Positions 1 through 7,470 of a stretch of 46,602 nt of DNA are shown piece after piece. This DNA is from Calothrix sp. HK-06 (GTDB taxonomy: Bacteria; Cyanobacteriota; Cyanobacteriia; Cyanobacteriales; Nostocaceae): NCBI RefSeq assembly GCF_001904745.1, contig NZ_MRCD01000069.1, forward strand, positions 1-46,602. Direction: 5' to 3'. Position 1 is the first letter of the stretch, and the number at the start of each line of letters is the position of its first letter. Position numbers and translations under genes: made by a program. The notes below the pieces were generated by a model that worked only from the letters and a program-made list of their open reading frames with translations, was not told the origin of the DNA and did not search any database.

Positions 1-433
1 AGCTTTTTTGGCGCCGCGACCGCGAAGCGGTCGCGTGCTTTAGTCTAAAGTCCAGTAAACTAGGATTGCGAAGGTTGGAATCAGTAAAATCCACTCTGCT
101 TAAATTACCATTACTAAAATTGGCATTTTTTAGTTCTGCACTCGATAAATTGGCGCCAGGAAGATTAGCACTAGTAAAATTTGCGTTATTTAAATAACCT
201 AAAAATAAATTTGCACCACTTAGGTTTGCATTGGTTAAATTAGCATTCTCTAAATTAACCATTGACATACCAGCATTGCTCAAATTTGCCCCTGTTAAAT
301 TTGTACCTTCAAGATATAATTTATGTACAGCAGTTCCAATCACATTAATGCCACTTAAATTAAGATTTGATAAATCTGACTCTAAATATATTTCTGTATC
401 AGAGAAATTCCGTTCAACGATTATGTAACGGAT
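1..433 (-). CDS. Pentapeptide-repeat protein, partial (runs off left edge, 5' end broken)
   Basis: The minus strand reads open from a TAA at 434-436 to the window edge and encodes successive A(N/D)LxX units (for example GANLSNA, NANLTNA, GANLFLG, GANLSSA, NANFSNG). This pattern defines the pentapeptide-repeat fold, a right-handed quadrilateral beta-helix common in cyanobacteria and usually of unknown function. About 144 codons are visible. No convincing start codon precedes the repeats: the frame is closed by a stop inside an intergenic-type repeat (421-455) that resembles the tandem repeat at 37.8 kb, so the 5' end may have been lost. The last visible codons run through a GCGACCGCTTCGCGGTCGC hairpin, which looks like another dispersed repeat, so the C-terminus may be altered too. 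It may be a pseudogene or an internal part of a longer gene. The family is clear; whether the gene is intact is not. Confidence 0.6.
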   Translation of the reverse strand, partial: MRYIIVERNFSDTEIYLESDLSNLNLSGINVIGTAVHKLYLEGTNLTGANLSNAGMSMVNLENANLTNANLSGANLFLGYLNNANFTSANLPGANLSSAELKNANFSNGNLSRVDFTDSNLRNPSLLDFRLKHATASRSRRQKS

Positions 434-472
434 TTAACGGATAGATTTACTAGTTATGTTTGCTACATTTCT

Positions 473-539
473 CTTGTGGGATAGGCATCCTTGTCTGTCC
501 CTTGATGCAAAGGACGGGCAGGGATGCCCGTTCCACAAG
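473..539. repeat. Dispersed palindromic element, copy 1
   Basis: An imperfect inverted repeat with ends CTTGTGG and CCACAAG and inner arms GGCATCC / GGATGCC. A closely similar 70-bp element lies at 43967-44036. It sits in the spacer next to the 3' end of the Rieske oxygenase gene. It has no coding capacity, so it is a MITE-like or intergenic palindrome. Confidence 0.7.
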
Positions 540-586
540 AGTCATTCCACAAGAGTGTTACACTATGAGTTTGAGTTATTTGGCTT

Positions 587-1579
587 TTATTTTTTAGATA
601 AGTTTGGTTCGACGATATGAGGATAATTATCATAATTACGTCGCACCCAGTCCATACCAACTTCGTTGTTGAGTTTGATTTTTTGTGGTGTGTTGGGATA
701 AATCTTTCCTAAGATATCTGAGTCTTGTTCAATTACGACTTTGACTAAATCTAGGAATTTGAATTTAAGCAATTTAAATATTGGGTTTTTTGCTAGACCA
801 AACATTATTGCATAAGTGCGTGACTTTGTTGGTGACTCTGGAATAAATGCATGAATTTGTTTAAATTTCCCGGCGCCTGTTTCACCATGAAGTACTGCAA
901 GTGAAGGAAAATAGTTTTCAAGGTGAGCATTAAGTACTTTGGGAAACATGAATAAACCAGGGTTGCTTAGTTTCTCCTTCAAATCGGTAAGCGCAACGGG
1001 CATACTAAAATAAGCATGTGAATGATGCCCATTGTCTATAAACTTTTCAAAATTGACTTCTTGAATCTTAAATAATGAACGATGCGTGCCGTTTTGGTGA
1101 TTGTAGTCGTGCATGTTTAGCAATAACGACATTAAGTTAGCTTCAATGCTGGTATCTGCTGTACATCCAATCAATTCATACTCTGTGGCAATTTCATTCA
1201 ATATATTAGGTATAGGCTGTTTTGGTTCTTGATTTCCATACGACCAAATAAAATCACCTTGGATAATTAATTCTAAAGGCGCCAACTGCGGTAAAGTCTT
1301 TTTATTTGAACCAGGTAAAACCGTACATCCTTCACCATCAAACTCCAGCGCATGAAACGGACAAACTACCACACTTGTTTTATCTACATGCGCTTCACAC
1401 CATCCTTCACTAAGCATGGCGCCCATATGTGGACAAGCATTAGGTAAAGCATTAATATTACCTAGCGCATCTTTCCATAGTACATAGTCATTACCATACA
1501 ACGATACTTTGAATGGCTTATTGACTTGCAGCATTGATTTGTGCGCCAATAACCAAGGGGCGCCTTCTAACATTGACAT
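587..1579 (-). CDS. Rieske [2Fe-2S] aromatic-ring-hydroxylating oxygenase-type protein
   Basis: A 330-residue protein with an N-terminal Rieske domain. The cluster ligands are visible as C49-P-H51 and C73-P-F-H76. A catalytic domain follows with the mononuclear iron motif D158-x2-H161-x4-H166. Proteins of this layout are terminal oxygenases that use electrons from a reductase or ferredoxin to hydroxylate or demethylate aromatic and other substrates; the cyanobacterial set also includes chlorophyll-catabolism-type oxygenases. The substrate cannot be named here, and no reductase gene is adjacent. The 21-residue spacing between Rieske half-motifs is a little long. It is transcribed away from a TetR-type regulator across a 127-bp spacer with two inverted repeats, so induction by that regulator's ligand is a reasonable inference. 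The start is the first of two close ATGs. Confidence 0.85.
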   Translation of the reverse strand: MSMLEGAPWLLAHKSMLQVNKPFKVSLYGNDYVLWKDALGNINALPNACPHMGAMLSEGWCEAHVDKTSVVVCPFHALEFDGEGCTVLPGSNKKTLPQLAPLELIIQGDFIWSYGNQEPKQPIPNILNEIATEYELIGCTADTSIEANLMSLLLNMHDYNHQNGTHRSLFKIQEVNFEKFIDNGHHSHAYFSMPVALTDLKEKLSNPGLFMFPKVLNAHLENYFPSLAVLHGETGAGKFKQIHAFIPESPTKSRTYAIMFGLAKNPIFKLLKFKFLDLVKVVIEQDSDILGKIYPNTPQKIKLNNEVGMDWVRRNYDNYPHIVEPNLSKK

Positions 1580-1608
1580 AATATATATCCTGGTTTAAAT
1601 ACTCGCTC

Positions 1609-1628
1609 ACATGATGAAAAATTCATGT
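1609..1628. promoter_or_regulatory. Candidate operator, inverted repeat 1 (Rieske/TetR divergent spacer)
   Basis: ACATGA and TCATGT form perfect 6-bp arms separated by 8 bases, in the spacer between the divergent oxygenase and TetR genes. TetR proteins usually bind palindromes of this size near their own promoter. The assignment is by position only. Confidence 0.3.
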
Positions 1629-1642
1629 CTATCATAAAAATA

Positions 1643-1656
1643 TGAGCTTATACTCA
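1643..1656. promoter_or_regulatory. Candidate operator, inverted repeat 2 (Rieske/TetR divergent spacer)
   Basis: TGAGCTTATACTCA is a short palindrome with 4-bp arms, 51 bp upstream of the TetR start codon. It may be a second half-operator or chance in AT-rich DNA. Confidence 0.25.
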
Positions 1657-1706
1657 CATTTGTCAATATCTTATACAAAAATCATTGCAATTTATTTAGT
1701 TCTGGC

Positions 1707-2627
1707 ATGAACCCCAACCCTCAAGACTCCCAAGAAAATGTAAAAATGCGGCGCCAACCTAAGCAAAAGCGTGGTCAAGAACGTGTTGAGCGAATTTTGG
1801 ATGCAGCAGTAGAAGTATTTGATGAAGTTGGGTTTGATGCTGCGACGATGAATAATATAGCTTTACGCGCGCAAACGGCTATCGGTTCCGTGTATCAGTT
1901 TTTTCCTGATAAACTAGCTATTTTTCAAGCTTTAGAACTGCGTCATCTTGAACGAGTTCATGCTGCCTGGACAAAACTTAGCACTCTTAATATTGCCGAA
2001 CTGCCATTTGAGACTTTTATCAAAACGATGTTAAAAATATTCAAAGAAATCTTTGACGAACCAACATCGCGGTTACTGTTCATTCAGTATTTCACTTCTA
2101 ACGCGATGTTCCAAACCATCGATGATAGTTTGACGCAACAAGGAATAGATTTCCAGGCAAAGCTACTACACGCACGCAACCCAAAATTGAGCGATGAAAA
2201 GTGTCAATTGATTGCCGAAATATGTGTTCAAGCTGCAAATGCTTTACTTGTAGTCGCCCTTCGCAAGCCAGAACCATGCCGTGAACAGATTTTTCAGCAA
2301 ATTGAAGAGTTAATGATTGCTTATCTACGTCCTTACGCTGGTGATGAGTTGATAAATGATATGCACAATGAAGTAATGAAGGTAATGATGTGTCCACACT
2401 GTAATTCCCGGCGCCTTTCTAAGAACGGACATCGGCATAGCAAACAGCGGTATCTTTGTAAAGACTGCGGAAAGCAATTTCTAGAAAGCTATTCCCCGTT
2501 AGGTTATAGCAATGATGTTAAGCAACAGTGTTTGGAGCAGCACAATAGAGGTATAGGATTTCGGGAAATAGAGCGGCAAACAGGTGTTTCCCACAACACA
2601 ATTATTAATTGGGTAAAGAAAAAATAA
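1707..2627 (+). CDS. TetR-family regulator fused to an IS1/InsA-like zinc-ribbon and HTH domain
   Basis: Residues about 21-70 are a TetR N-terminal helix-turn-helix (GFDAATMNNIALRAQ, then SVYQFFPDK, the family hallmark), followed by an all-helical ligand-binding domain to about residue 218. The reading frame then continues with no stop into residues 227-306. This part has a four-cysteine zinc ribbon (C229-x2-C232 and C251-x2-C254, with NGH and KQRYLCKDCGKQF) and a second HTH (GFREIERQTGVSHNTIINW). It resembles the N-terminal InsA part of IS1-type transposases. The DDE catalytic part is absent after the stop at 2627. TetR proteins usually end near 200-220 residues, so this is an extension. Two ATGs at 2385 and 2388 behind GAAGG could also start the 80-residue module separately. 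The gene diverges from the Rieske oxygenase, which it probably regulates (inferred). Confidence 0.85.
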   Translation: MNPNPQDSQENVKMRRQPKQKRGQERVERILDAAVEVFDEVGFDAATMNNIALRAQTAIGSVYQFFPDKLAIFQALELRHLERVHAAWTKLSTLNIAELPFETFIKTMLKIFKEIFDEPTSRLLFIQYFTSNAMFQTIDDSLTQQGIDFQAKLLHARNPKLSDEKCQLIAEICVQAANALLVVALRKPEPCREQIFQQIEELMIAYLRPYAGDELINDMHNEVMKVMMCPHCNSRRLSKNGHRHSKQRYLCKDCGKQFLESYSPLGYSNDVKQQCLEQHNRGIGFREIERQTGVSHNTIINWVKKK

Positions 2628-2998
2628 TTACAGAAAAATTTTAATATTACTTTCTCGTATACCTGATAAATATTTCTGTTTTTATGTGTAATAATGTCAC
2701 GAGTCAAGCTAAAGAATAAATTACCATACACGGAATTTATTTTTGGCTGTTTGGCGCCGCTGTTAATTCAGTAGTATGTAATATCATCAGCTAGTACTCC
2801 GCCTGACAAAGAATTCAAAGCCAACAAGTAACTCTGTTTCGACTCTTTCTTTGCGTCCTTTGTGCCCTCTGTGGTTTTTTAGCCAACTAGGCTAGGCAGA
2901 CTACCAAGCCCGTAAAAAAATAGAAAACGTGATTTTGTCAAGGAAATCACGCTTATCGAAATTTAAAACATTTGTTCTATCACCACTAGGAGTAAATA
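2628..2998. other. Intergenic spacer (371 bp)
   Basis: No gene seen. It holds a stretch of the common cyanobacterial spacer type (around 2840-2910, with TAGCCAACTAGGCTAG) and an inverted repeat at 2928-2951 upstream of the GH2 gene. Confidence 0.5.
2928..2951. promoter_or_regulatory. Inverted repeat upstream of the GH2 gene
   Basis: CGTGATTT and AAATCACG are perfect 8-bp arms around 8 bases, 50 bp before the GH2 start. The position suits an operator or 5'-UTR hairpin. No T-run follows, which argues against a simple terminator. Confidence 0.35.
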
Positions 2999-4915
2999 GT
3001 GATGAACTTGTTAGAATTGCACGAACAAGAAGTAAAGCTCAGTTCGGGTAACGATAAAAATATAAGTTTCAACCCAAGACAAACTGCTTATCCACGTCCG
3101 CAATTACAGCGACAGCACTGGCAAAGCCTAAATGGTCAATGGAAATTCGCATTTGACGATGAAGGGAAATGCACGAAACCGGATAATATCAAGCAGTGGA
3201 TTAATAATATCGAAGTTCCGTTCGCACCTGAATCTATCAAAAGTGGGATTGCTGATACGGGTTTTCATCCAAATTGCTGGTATGAGAGGGAATTTGAAAC
3301 TCCTCCCTCCGAGGGAAGACTAATATTACACTTTGGTGCAGTTGACTATCGTGCGCGCGTTTGGGTTAACAATCAATTCGTGGGAGAGCATGAAGGTGGA
3401 CATACATCCTTCTCGTTTGATATTACCGATATGCTTTCAGATACTGGCATCACAAAAGTAACAGTTTGGGCACATGATGACCCCCACGACTTAGCAAAAC
3501 CTCGTGGAAAACAAGACTGGCAACTGGATGCCCATAGTATTTGGTATCCTCGCACGAGTGGTATTTGGCAAACAGTTTGGCTCGAACGTGTAGGCGCCAC
3601 TTATATAGACCGCATCCAATGGACACCCCACATAGAGCGGTGGGAAATTGGTTTTGAAGCCTTTATTCAAGGTACACGCCAAGACGATTTACAAATCAAA
3701 GTAAAACTTAGCGTTGGCGATAATGTCTTAGTAAACGATACATATACAGTATTTAAAGGAGAAATTCACCGTCGTATTGCGCTTTCTGACCCAGGTATTG
3801 ATGATTACCGGAACGAGTTACTTTGGAGTCCAGAAAAACCAACTTTAATTGATGCTTCCATTCAACTCTGGGATGGGGACGTACTCTTAGATGAAGTCAA
3901 ATCATATACAGCAATGCGCGCGGTAGGAATTCAGCGCGACCGCTTTATGCTGAATGGACGCCCTTACTATTTACGCTTAGTTCTTGACCAAGGATACTGG
4001 GAAGACTCATTAATGACGGCGCCGAGTGATGAAGCGTTACGTCGTGATGTGGAACTAGTTAAAGCAATGGGTTTCAATGGAGTACGTAAGCACCAAAAAG
4101 TCGAAGACCCCCGTTTCTTATATTGGGCGGATGTACTAGGTCTATTAGTTTGGGAAGAAATGCCAAGTGCTTACCGCTTTACACCAAAAGCTGTAGAACG
4201 GATGACGCGCGAATGGACTGAAGTTATTAAGCGAGATATTAGTCACCCTTGTATTGTGGCATGGGTTCCGTTCAATGAATCTTGGGGAGTTCCCAATTTG
4301 ACCGAGACACCAGCTCATCGAAATTACGTCTTGTCAATGTATCACTTAACCAAGACCCTTGACCCAACTCGTCCAGTAATTGGTAACGACGGTTGGGAAA
4401 GCACCGATACAGATATTCTTGCTATTCATGACTATGACAATAACCCAACTACCTTGGCTAAACGTTATGGGGATGAAGTCAAGTTATCTGACTTGTTAAA
4501 TCGTGAACGTCCCGGAGGACGAGTTCTCACCCTTGATAACTATGCTCACAATGGGCAGCCAGTAATGTTAACAGAATTTGGTGGTATTGCTTACACCCAG
4601 GAACATGAAGCTAATAGCACTTGGGGATATGCCAGAAGTTCAAATATTTCTGAGCTACAAATGCGCTATAGCGGGTTGTTAACAGTAGTAAACCGCGTTG
4701 AAATGTTTAGTGGTTTCTGCTACACCCAGCTTACCGATACTTTCCAAGAGGCAAACGGGTTGTTATATATTGACCGTACACCCAAAATTCCAATTCAAGC
4801 AATCGCTAGTGCTACTCAAGGTCACGATTTGCAACACTCGGCAGCTCAAACCAACTGGTTAGAGTCAACATTAGTGCAAGAAACTGCTTATTGCGGTAGC
4901 GATGGTTGTAAGTAA
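2999..4915 (+). CDS. Glycoside hydrolase family 2 protein (beta-galactosidase / beta-glucuronidase type)
   Basis: A 638-residue protein with the GH2 order: N-terminal jelly-roll sugar-binding domain (around residues 25-200, starting LNGQWKFAFD), immunoglobulin-like domain, and TIM barrel. The acid/base glutamate is in FNESWG (about E427) and the nucleophile in LTEFGG (about E525). GH2 enzymes remove terminal beta-linked galactose, glucuronate, mannose and similar residues; the exact sugar cannot be read from sequence. No signal peptide is seen, so it should act in the cytoplasm. An AGGAG at 2988-2992 serves either the GTG at 2999 or the ATG at 3002; the ATG has the better spacing. It stands alone between spacers. 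A role in supplying galactose to the galT/galK/galE enzymes elsewhere in the window is only an inference. Confidence 0.85.
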   Translation: MMNLLELHEQEVKLSSGNDKNISFNPRQTAYPRPQLQRQHWQSLNGQWKFAFDDEGKCTKPDNIKQWINNIEVPFAPESIKSGIADTGFHPNCWYEREFETPPSEGRLILHFGAVDYRARVWVNNQFVGEHEGGHTSFSFDITDMLSDTGITKVTVWAHDDPHDLAKPRGKQDWQLDAHSIWYPRTSGIWQTVWLERVGATYIDRIQWTPHIERWEIGFEAFIQGTRQDDLQIKVKLSVGDNVLVNDTYTVFKGEIHRRIALSDPGIDDYRNELLWSPEKPTLIDASIQLWDGDVLLDEVKSYTAMRAVGIQRDRFMLNGRPYYLRLVLDQGYWEDSLMTAPSDEALRRDVELVKAMGFNGVRKHQKVEDPRFLYWADVLGLLVWEEMPSAYRFTPKAVERMTREWTEVIKRDISHPCIVAWVPFNESWGVPNLTETPAHRNYVLSMYHLTKTLDPTRPVIGNDGWESTDTDILAIHDYDNNPTTLAKRYGDEVKLSDLLNRERPGGRVLTLDNYAHNGQPVMLTEFGGIAYTQEHEANSTWGYARSSNISELQMRYSGLLTVVNRVEMFSGFCYTQLTDTFQEANGLLYIDRTPKIPIQAIASATQGHDLQHSAAQTNWLESTLVQETAYCGSDGCK

Positions 4916-4946
4916 AAGCCTAATTCGTGTATAAATTACGGCGTAT

Positions 4947-4976
4947 TGTAGGGAGGCGATTAATCGCCTCTCTACA
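4947..4976. terminator. Palindrome between convergent genes (terminator-like, dispersed repeat type)
   Basis: TGTAGGGAGGCGATTA followed by ATCGCCTCTCTACA is a near-perfect hairpin just after the GH2 stop and just before the end of the opposing gene. The core GCGATTAATCGC / GTAGAGAC belongs to a palindrome family seen again at 17991-18018. It could serve as a bidirectional terminator. Confidence 0.5.
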
Positions 4977-5237
4977 TCATGTGTCGCCATACGAAATGAT
5001 AATCAATCTAATTGCCTCAAACAGCGCGCGCAGACTGATTGGGCTAACTTGATATTTAACAGTTAGTACATCAATCCAATTGTTTAAATCAACATGGTTA
5101 GGACTTGCTAAGTCCATAGTTTCTACCCAAGCAGTGTATATTTCTTCACCTAAATCAGGATGTGCAATAGCTCCCGCCTCCGCACGCACCATCAAAATAC
5201 AACGTTGGTCCATACTACAGGCATTTTCTAGCTTCAT
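4977..5237 (-). CDS. Hypothetical protein (86 aa)
   Basis: Not recognised. The protein is short, without membrane segments, with a helical C-terminus (SLRALFEAIRLIIISY). It lies 23 bp downstream of the 151-aa gene on the same strand, so the two are probably co-transcribed, and it ends against a palindrome shared with the convergent GH2 gene. No clear Shine-Dalgarno sequence precedes the ATG; a small AAGCTGaaCAGCTT-type hairpin lies in the gap. Its size and coupling suggest a small partner protein, but nothing more can be said. Confidence 0.5.
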   Translation of the reverse strand: MKLENACSMDQRCILMVRAEAGAIAHPDLGEEIYTAWVETMDLASPNHVDLNNWIDVLTVKYQVSPISLRALFEAIRLIIISYGDT

Positions 5238-5260
5238 AATTTAATTAAAGCTGTTCAGCT

Positions 5261-5716
5261 TTATCCAAGAAAGAATTCTTCCAAAAATGCGTAAAACTTC
5301 GGCGCCAGAAACTCAAATTTTTCTCCAACACAATCAGGGGTACTAATTTTATATCCTTTGCCATTTAACCAATTATGATTATTAAATGGCGTATAAATAA
5401 AATGAGCCATTCCTTCGGAGTAGTACCCTGATAAGGTCATAGTATTAATTTTTGGGAAAAAGCACATGCTGAAATTAATGTTTTTGCCTATATATTTTTC
5501 TGTTTTGAAAGTTATAGACAAATTATTACTACCAATGTTTTGAGCCAACAAACTATATTGACTTTTTGGAAACATAAAAGCTGCATCAAAACAGCTAGCT
5601 TGTCGATACAATAACTTGAACTCAGTTTCCGGAAATACTAAAGCCGCGATGTTAGCAGCCTCTACCAGCAAATCTGGTTGTATACTATAAATGACTTTGA
5701 TTGCATCACAAGACAT
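5261..5716 (-). CDS. Hypothetical protein (151 aa)
   Basis: Not recognised. The start is supported by AAGG eight bases before the ATG. The sequence begins MSCDAIKVIYSIQPDLLVEA and contains several aromatic, beta-prone segments (TMTLSGYYSEGMAHFIYTPF) and a hydrophobic C-terminus, with no clear signal peptide or membrane helix. It is the first gene of a likely two-gene unit with the 86-aa gene 23 bp downstream. The composition is like its neighbours, so there is no sign of transfer. Confidence 0.55.
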   Translation of the reverse strand: MSCDAIKVIYSIQPDLLVEAANIAALVFPETEFKLLYRQASCFDAAFMFPKSQYSLLAQNIGSNNLSITFKTEKYIGKNINFSMCFFPKINTMTLSGYYSEGMAHFIYTPFNNHNWLNGKGYKISTPDCVGEKFEFLAPKFYAFLEEFFLG

Positions 5717-5821
5717 ATTTTTACCTTAAAATTATTAGTATTGAACTGGGAGTACTCGTCCGAGATCAAGTTATATTATTTTTTAATTATTTTAATTTTA
5801 GCAATTGCCGAATACATCAAC

Positions 5822-5854
5822 CTCATATAAATCTCATATAAATCTCATATAATT
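5822..5854. repeat. Three tandem 11-bp repeats
   Basis: CTCATATAAAT occurs twice head-to-tail and a third time as CTCATATAATT, about 110 bp before the AAA_35 gene. The period equals one helical turn, which would suit a cooperatively bound regulatory site. It may also be simple AT-rich slippage. Confidence 0.6.
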
Positions 5855-5965
5855 TTATTCGACGATAATTATTATTGTATAATTTTATACAGTGATAATT
5901 ATATTAATTCTGAATAAATATTGAAAAATTGAAAATTTACAACTTTATACGCTCCTGTGGCTTCC

Positions 5966-7324
5966 ATGAATCTCGATTCTCTGCTTGAACTTATTAACAG
6001 CAAGCTAATTGCTATCCAAAGCCGCCCTCTTAATTGGGCAGAACGTTTGATTGTGCGGGGAATTTGGCATGATTGGAGTTATAACCAAATGGCTACTGAG
6101 GGGGGTTATAGCCCCGGATATCTTTCTAATGTTGTGGCGCCTCCTTTGTGGCAAAGACTGTCTATACTTATTGATAGGCGCCTGACCAAAAAAAATTGCC
6201 GTGGGCTGCTCTTAGACTACGCGGCTAGTTTGAATGCAAAAAAAATGCAATCAGAGCAACTTTCTACTAGCTTAAGAGAGAATGTTAACTTAGATATGTT
6301 GCCTTGCTTCCCTAGTGGCTCAGTTCCTCTTGGCTCTCCTTTTTATATTGAAGATTCTTCTCTAAAAAATATTATTTGTCAAGAGATTATTAAAGCAGGC
6401 GCCTTGGTGACAATTAAGGCGCCTAGAGAAATGGGTAAAACCTCACTACTGCTGAGAATTTTAGACTATGCGAACAGTATCAATTACCATACAGTTAGCT
6501 TAAACCTTGAGCAAGTTGACTCAACAATTTTGAGCGAACCAAATCGCTTCTTGCGCTGGTTATGTGCTAGTGTAACTCGTCAGTTGCAACTCAAAACAAA
6601 ACTAGACGAATATTGGGATGAAGATTTAGGCAGCAAACTTAGCAGCACCTTATACTTTCAAGATTATCTGCTAGAGCATATAGATTCTCCTATCGTCTTG
6701 GCTTTAGATGAGGTGAATAAAATATTTGAGTATCCTACGGTAGCAAAAGAGTTTTTACCTTTACTGCGCTCGTGGTACGAAGAAGCTAAAAGACTACCGA
6801 TATGGCAAAAGCTGCGTATAATTATAGTCAAGTCAACTGAGATATATATTCCCTTAAAGCTGAACCAATCGCCTTTTAATGTGGGACTACCAATTGTTTT
6901 AAATGAGTTCAATATAGAACAGGTACAGCAGCTAGCCCAACGTTATAAACTCAACTGGAGGGACGACCAAGAAGCAAAACTTTTGATGGTAATGGTTGGA
7001 GGACACCCCTCACTAATACATACAGCAATCTATCATCTTAGTGTTGGCAAAATTAATCTAGCACAACTGTTAGAAACCGCTCCTACATCTACCGGAATTT
7101 ATTCCCACCATTTACAGCGTCTTTGGGCTATTTTGCAAGAACAGCCAAACTTGGCTCTGGCTCTTTATCAAGTCATAAATAACTCCCAACCCGTACAATT
7201 AGAACCAATTTTGGCTTATAAGTTAAAAAGTATGGGGGTGATTAAATTATATGAAAATAAAGCCACACTTAGTTGTCATCTATATTGGCAATATTTCCAG
7301 AAGCACATAGCGATTGAAAAGTAA
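5966..7324 (+). CDS. AAA_35-type ATPase with N-terminal vWA-MoxR-associated HTH-like domain
   Basis: A 452-residue protein. Residues 1-90 (LNWAERLIVRGIWHDWSYNQ, then PPLWQRLS, TKKNC) match the small helical domain found at the start of cyanobacterial vWA-MoxR-associated and AAA_35 proteins. The P-loop is APREMGKTS at about residues 152-160, a variant Walker A without the first glycine that is normal in AAA_35, and the Walker B is ALDEVNKIF near residue 246. The remainder is the helical lid region. Such proteins are thought to act in signalling or conflict systems, but their activity is not established. I choose ATG 5966; a GTG lies in frame at 5957, and neither has a good ribosome site. It lies 146 bp upstream of the giant kinase whose C-terminus carries another AAA_35 domain, which suggests a functional pair. 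Confidence 0.8.
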   Translation: MNLDSLLELINSKLIAIQSRPLNWAERLIVRGIWHDWSYNQMATEGGYSPGYLSNVVAPPLWQRLSILIDRRLTKKNCRGLLLDYAASLNAKKMQSEQLSTSLRENVNLDMLPCFPSGSVPLGSPFYIEDSSLKNIICQEIIKAGALVTIKAPREMGKTSLLLRILDYANSINYHTVSLNLEQVDSTILSEPNRFLRWLCASVTRQLQLKTKLDEYWDEDLGSKLSSTLYFQDYLLEHIDSPIVLALDEVNKIFEYPTVAKEFLPLLRSWYEEAKRLPIWQKLRIIIVKSTEIYIPLKLNQSPFNVGLPIVLNEFNIEQVQQLAQRYKLNWRDDQEAKLLMVMVGGHPSLIHTAIYHLSVGKINLAQLLETAPTSTGIYSHHLQRLWAILQEQPNLALALYQVINNSQPVQLEPILAYKLKSMGVIKLYENKATLSCHLYWQYFQKHIAIEK

Positions 7325-7470
7325 ATACATTTTATTTATATGTTTTTACAAAAACAAGTAATATTTCGATGAGCAAGATTTTGATATAATAGAAATTGCA
7401 TCACTACAATTTAACAGACCTAAAAACCTGGTTTTTTTGCGTAAGTCCTATTTAGAGTATTGTTGAGTAC

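Noticed and set aside
231-428. Plus-strand frame opposite the pentapeptide gene
   Set aside because: It is the reverse side of the repeats; the minus strand gives the expected A(N/D)LxX pattern.
2385-2627. Treating the zinc-ribbon/HTH module as a separate transposase gene
   Set aside because: Possible start codons exist, but the frame with TetR is open and there is no stop between; I kept one fused gene and noted the alternative.
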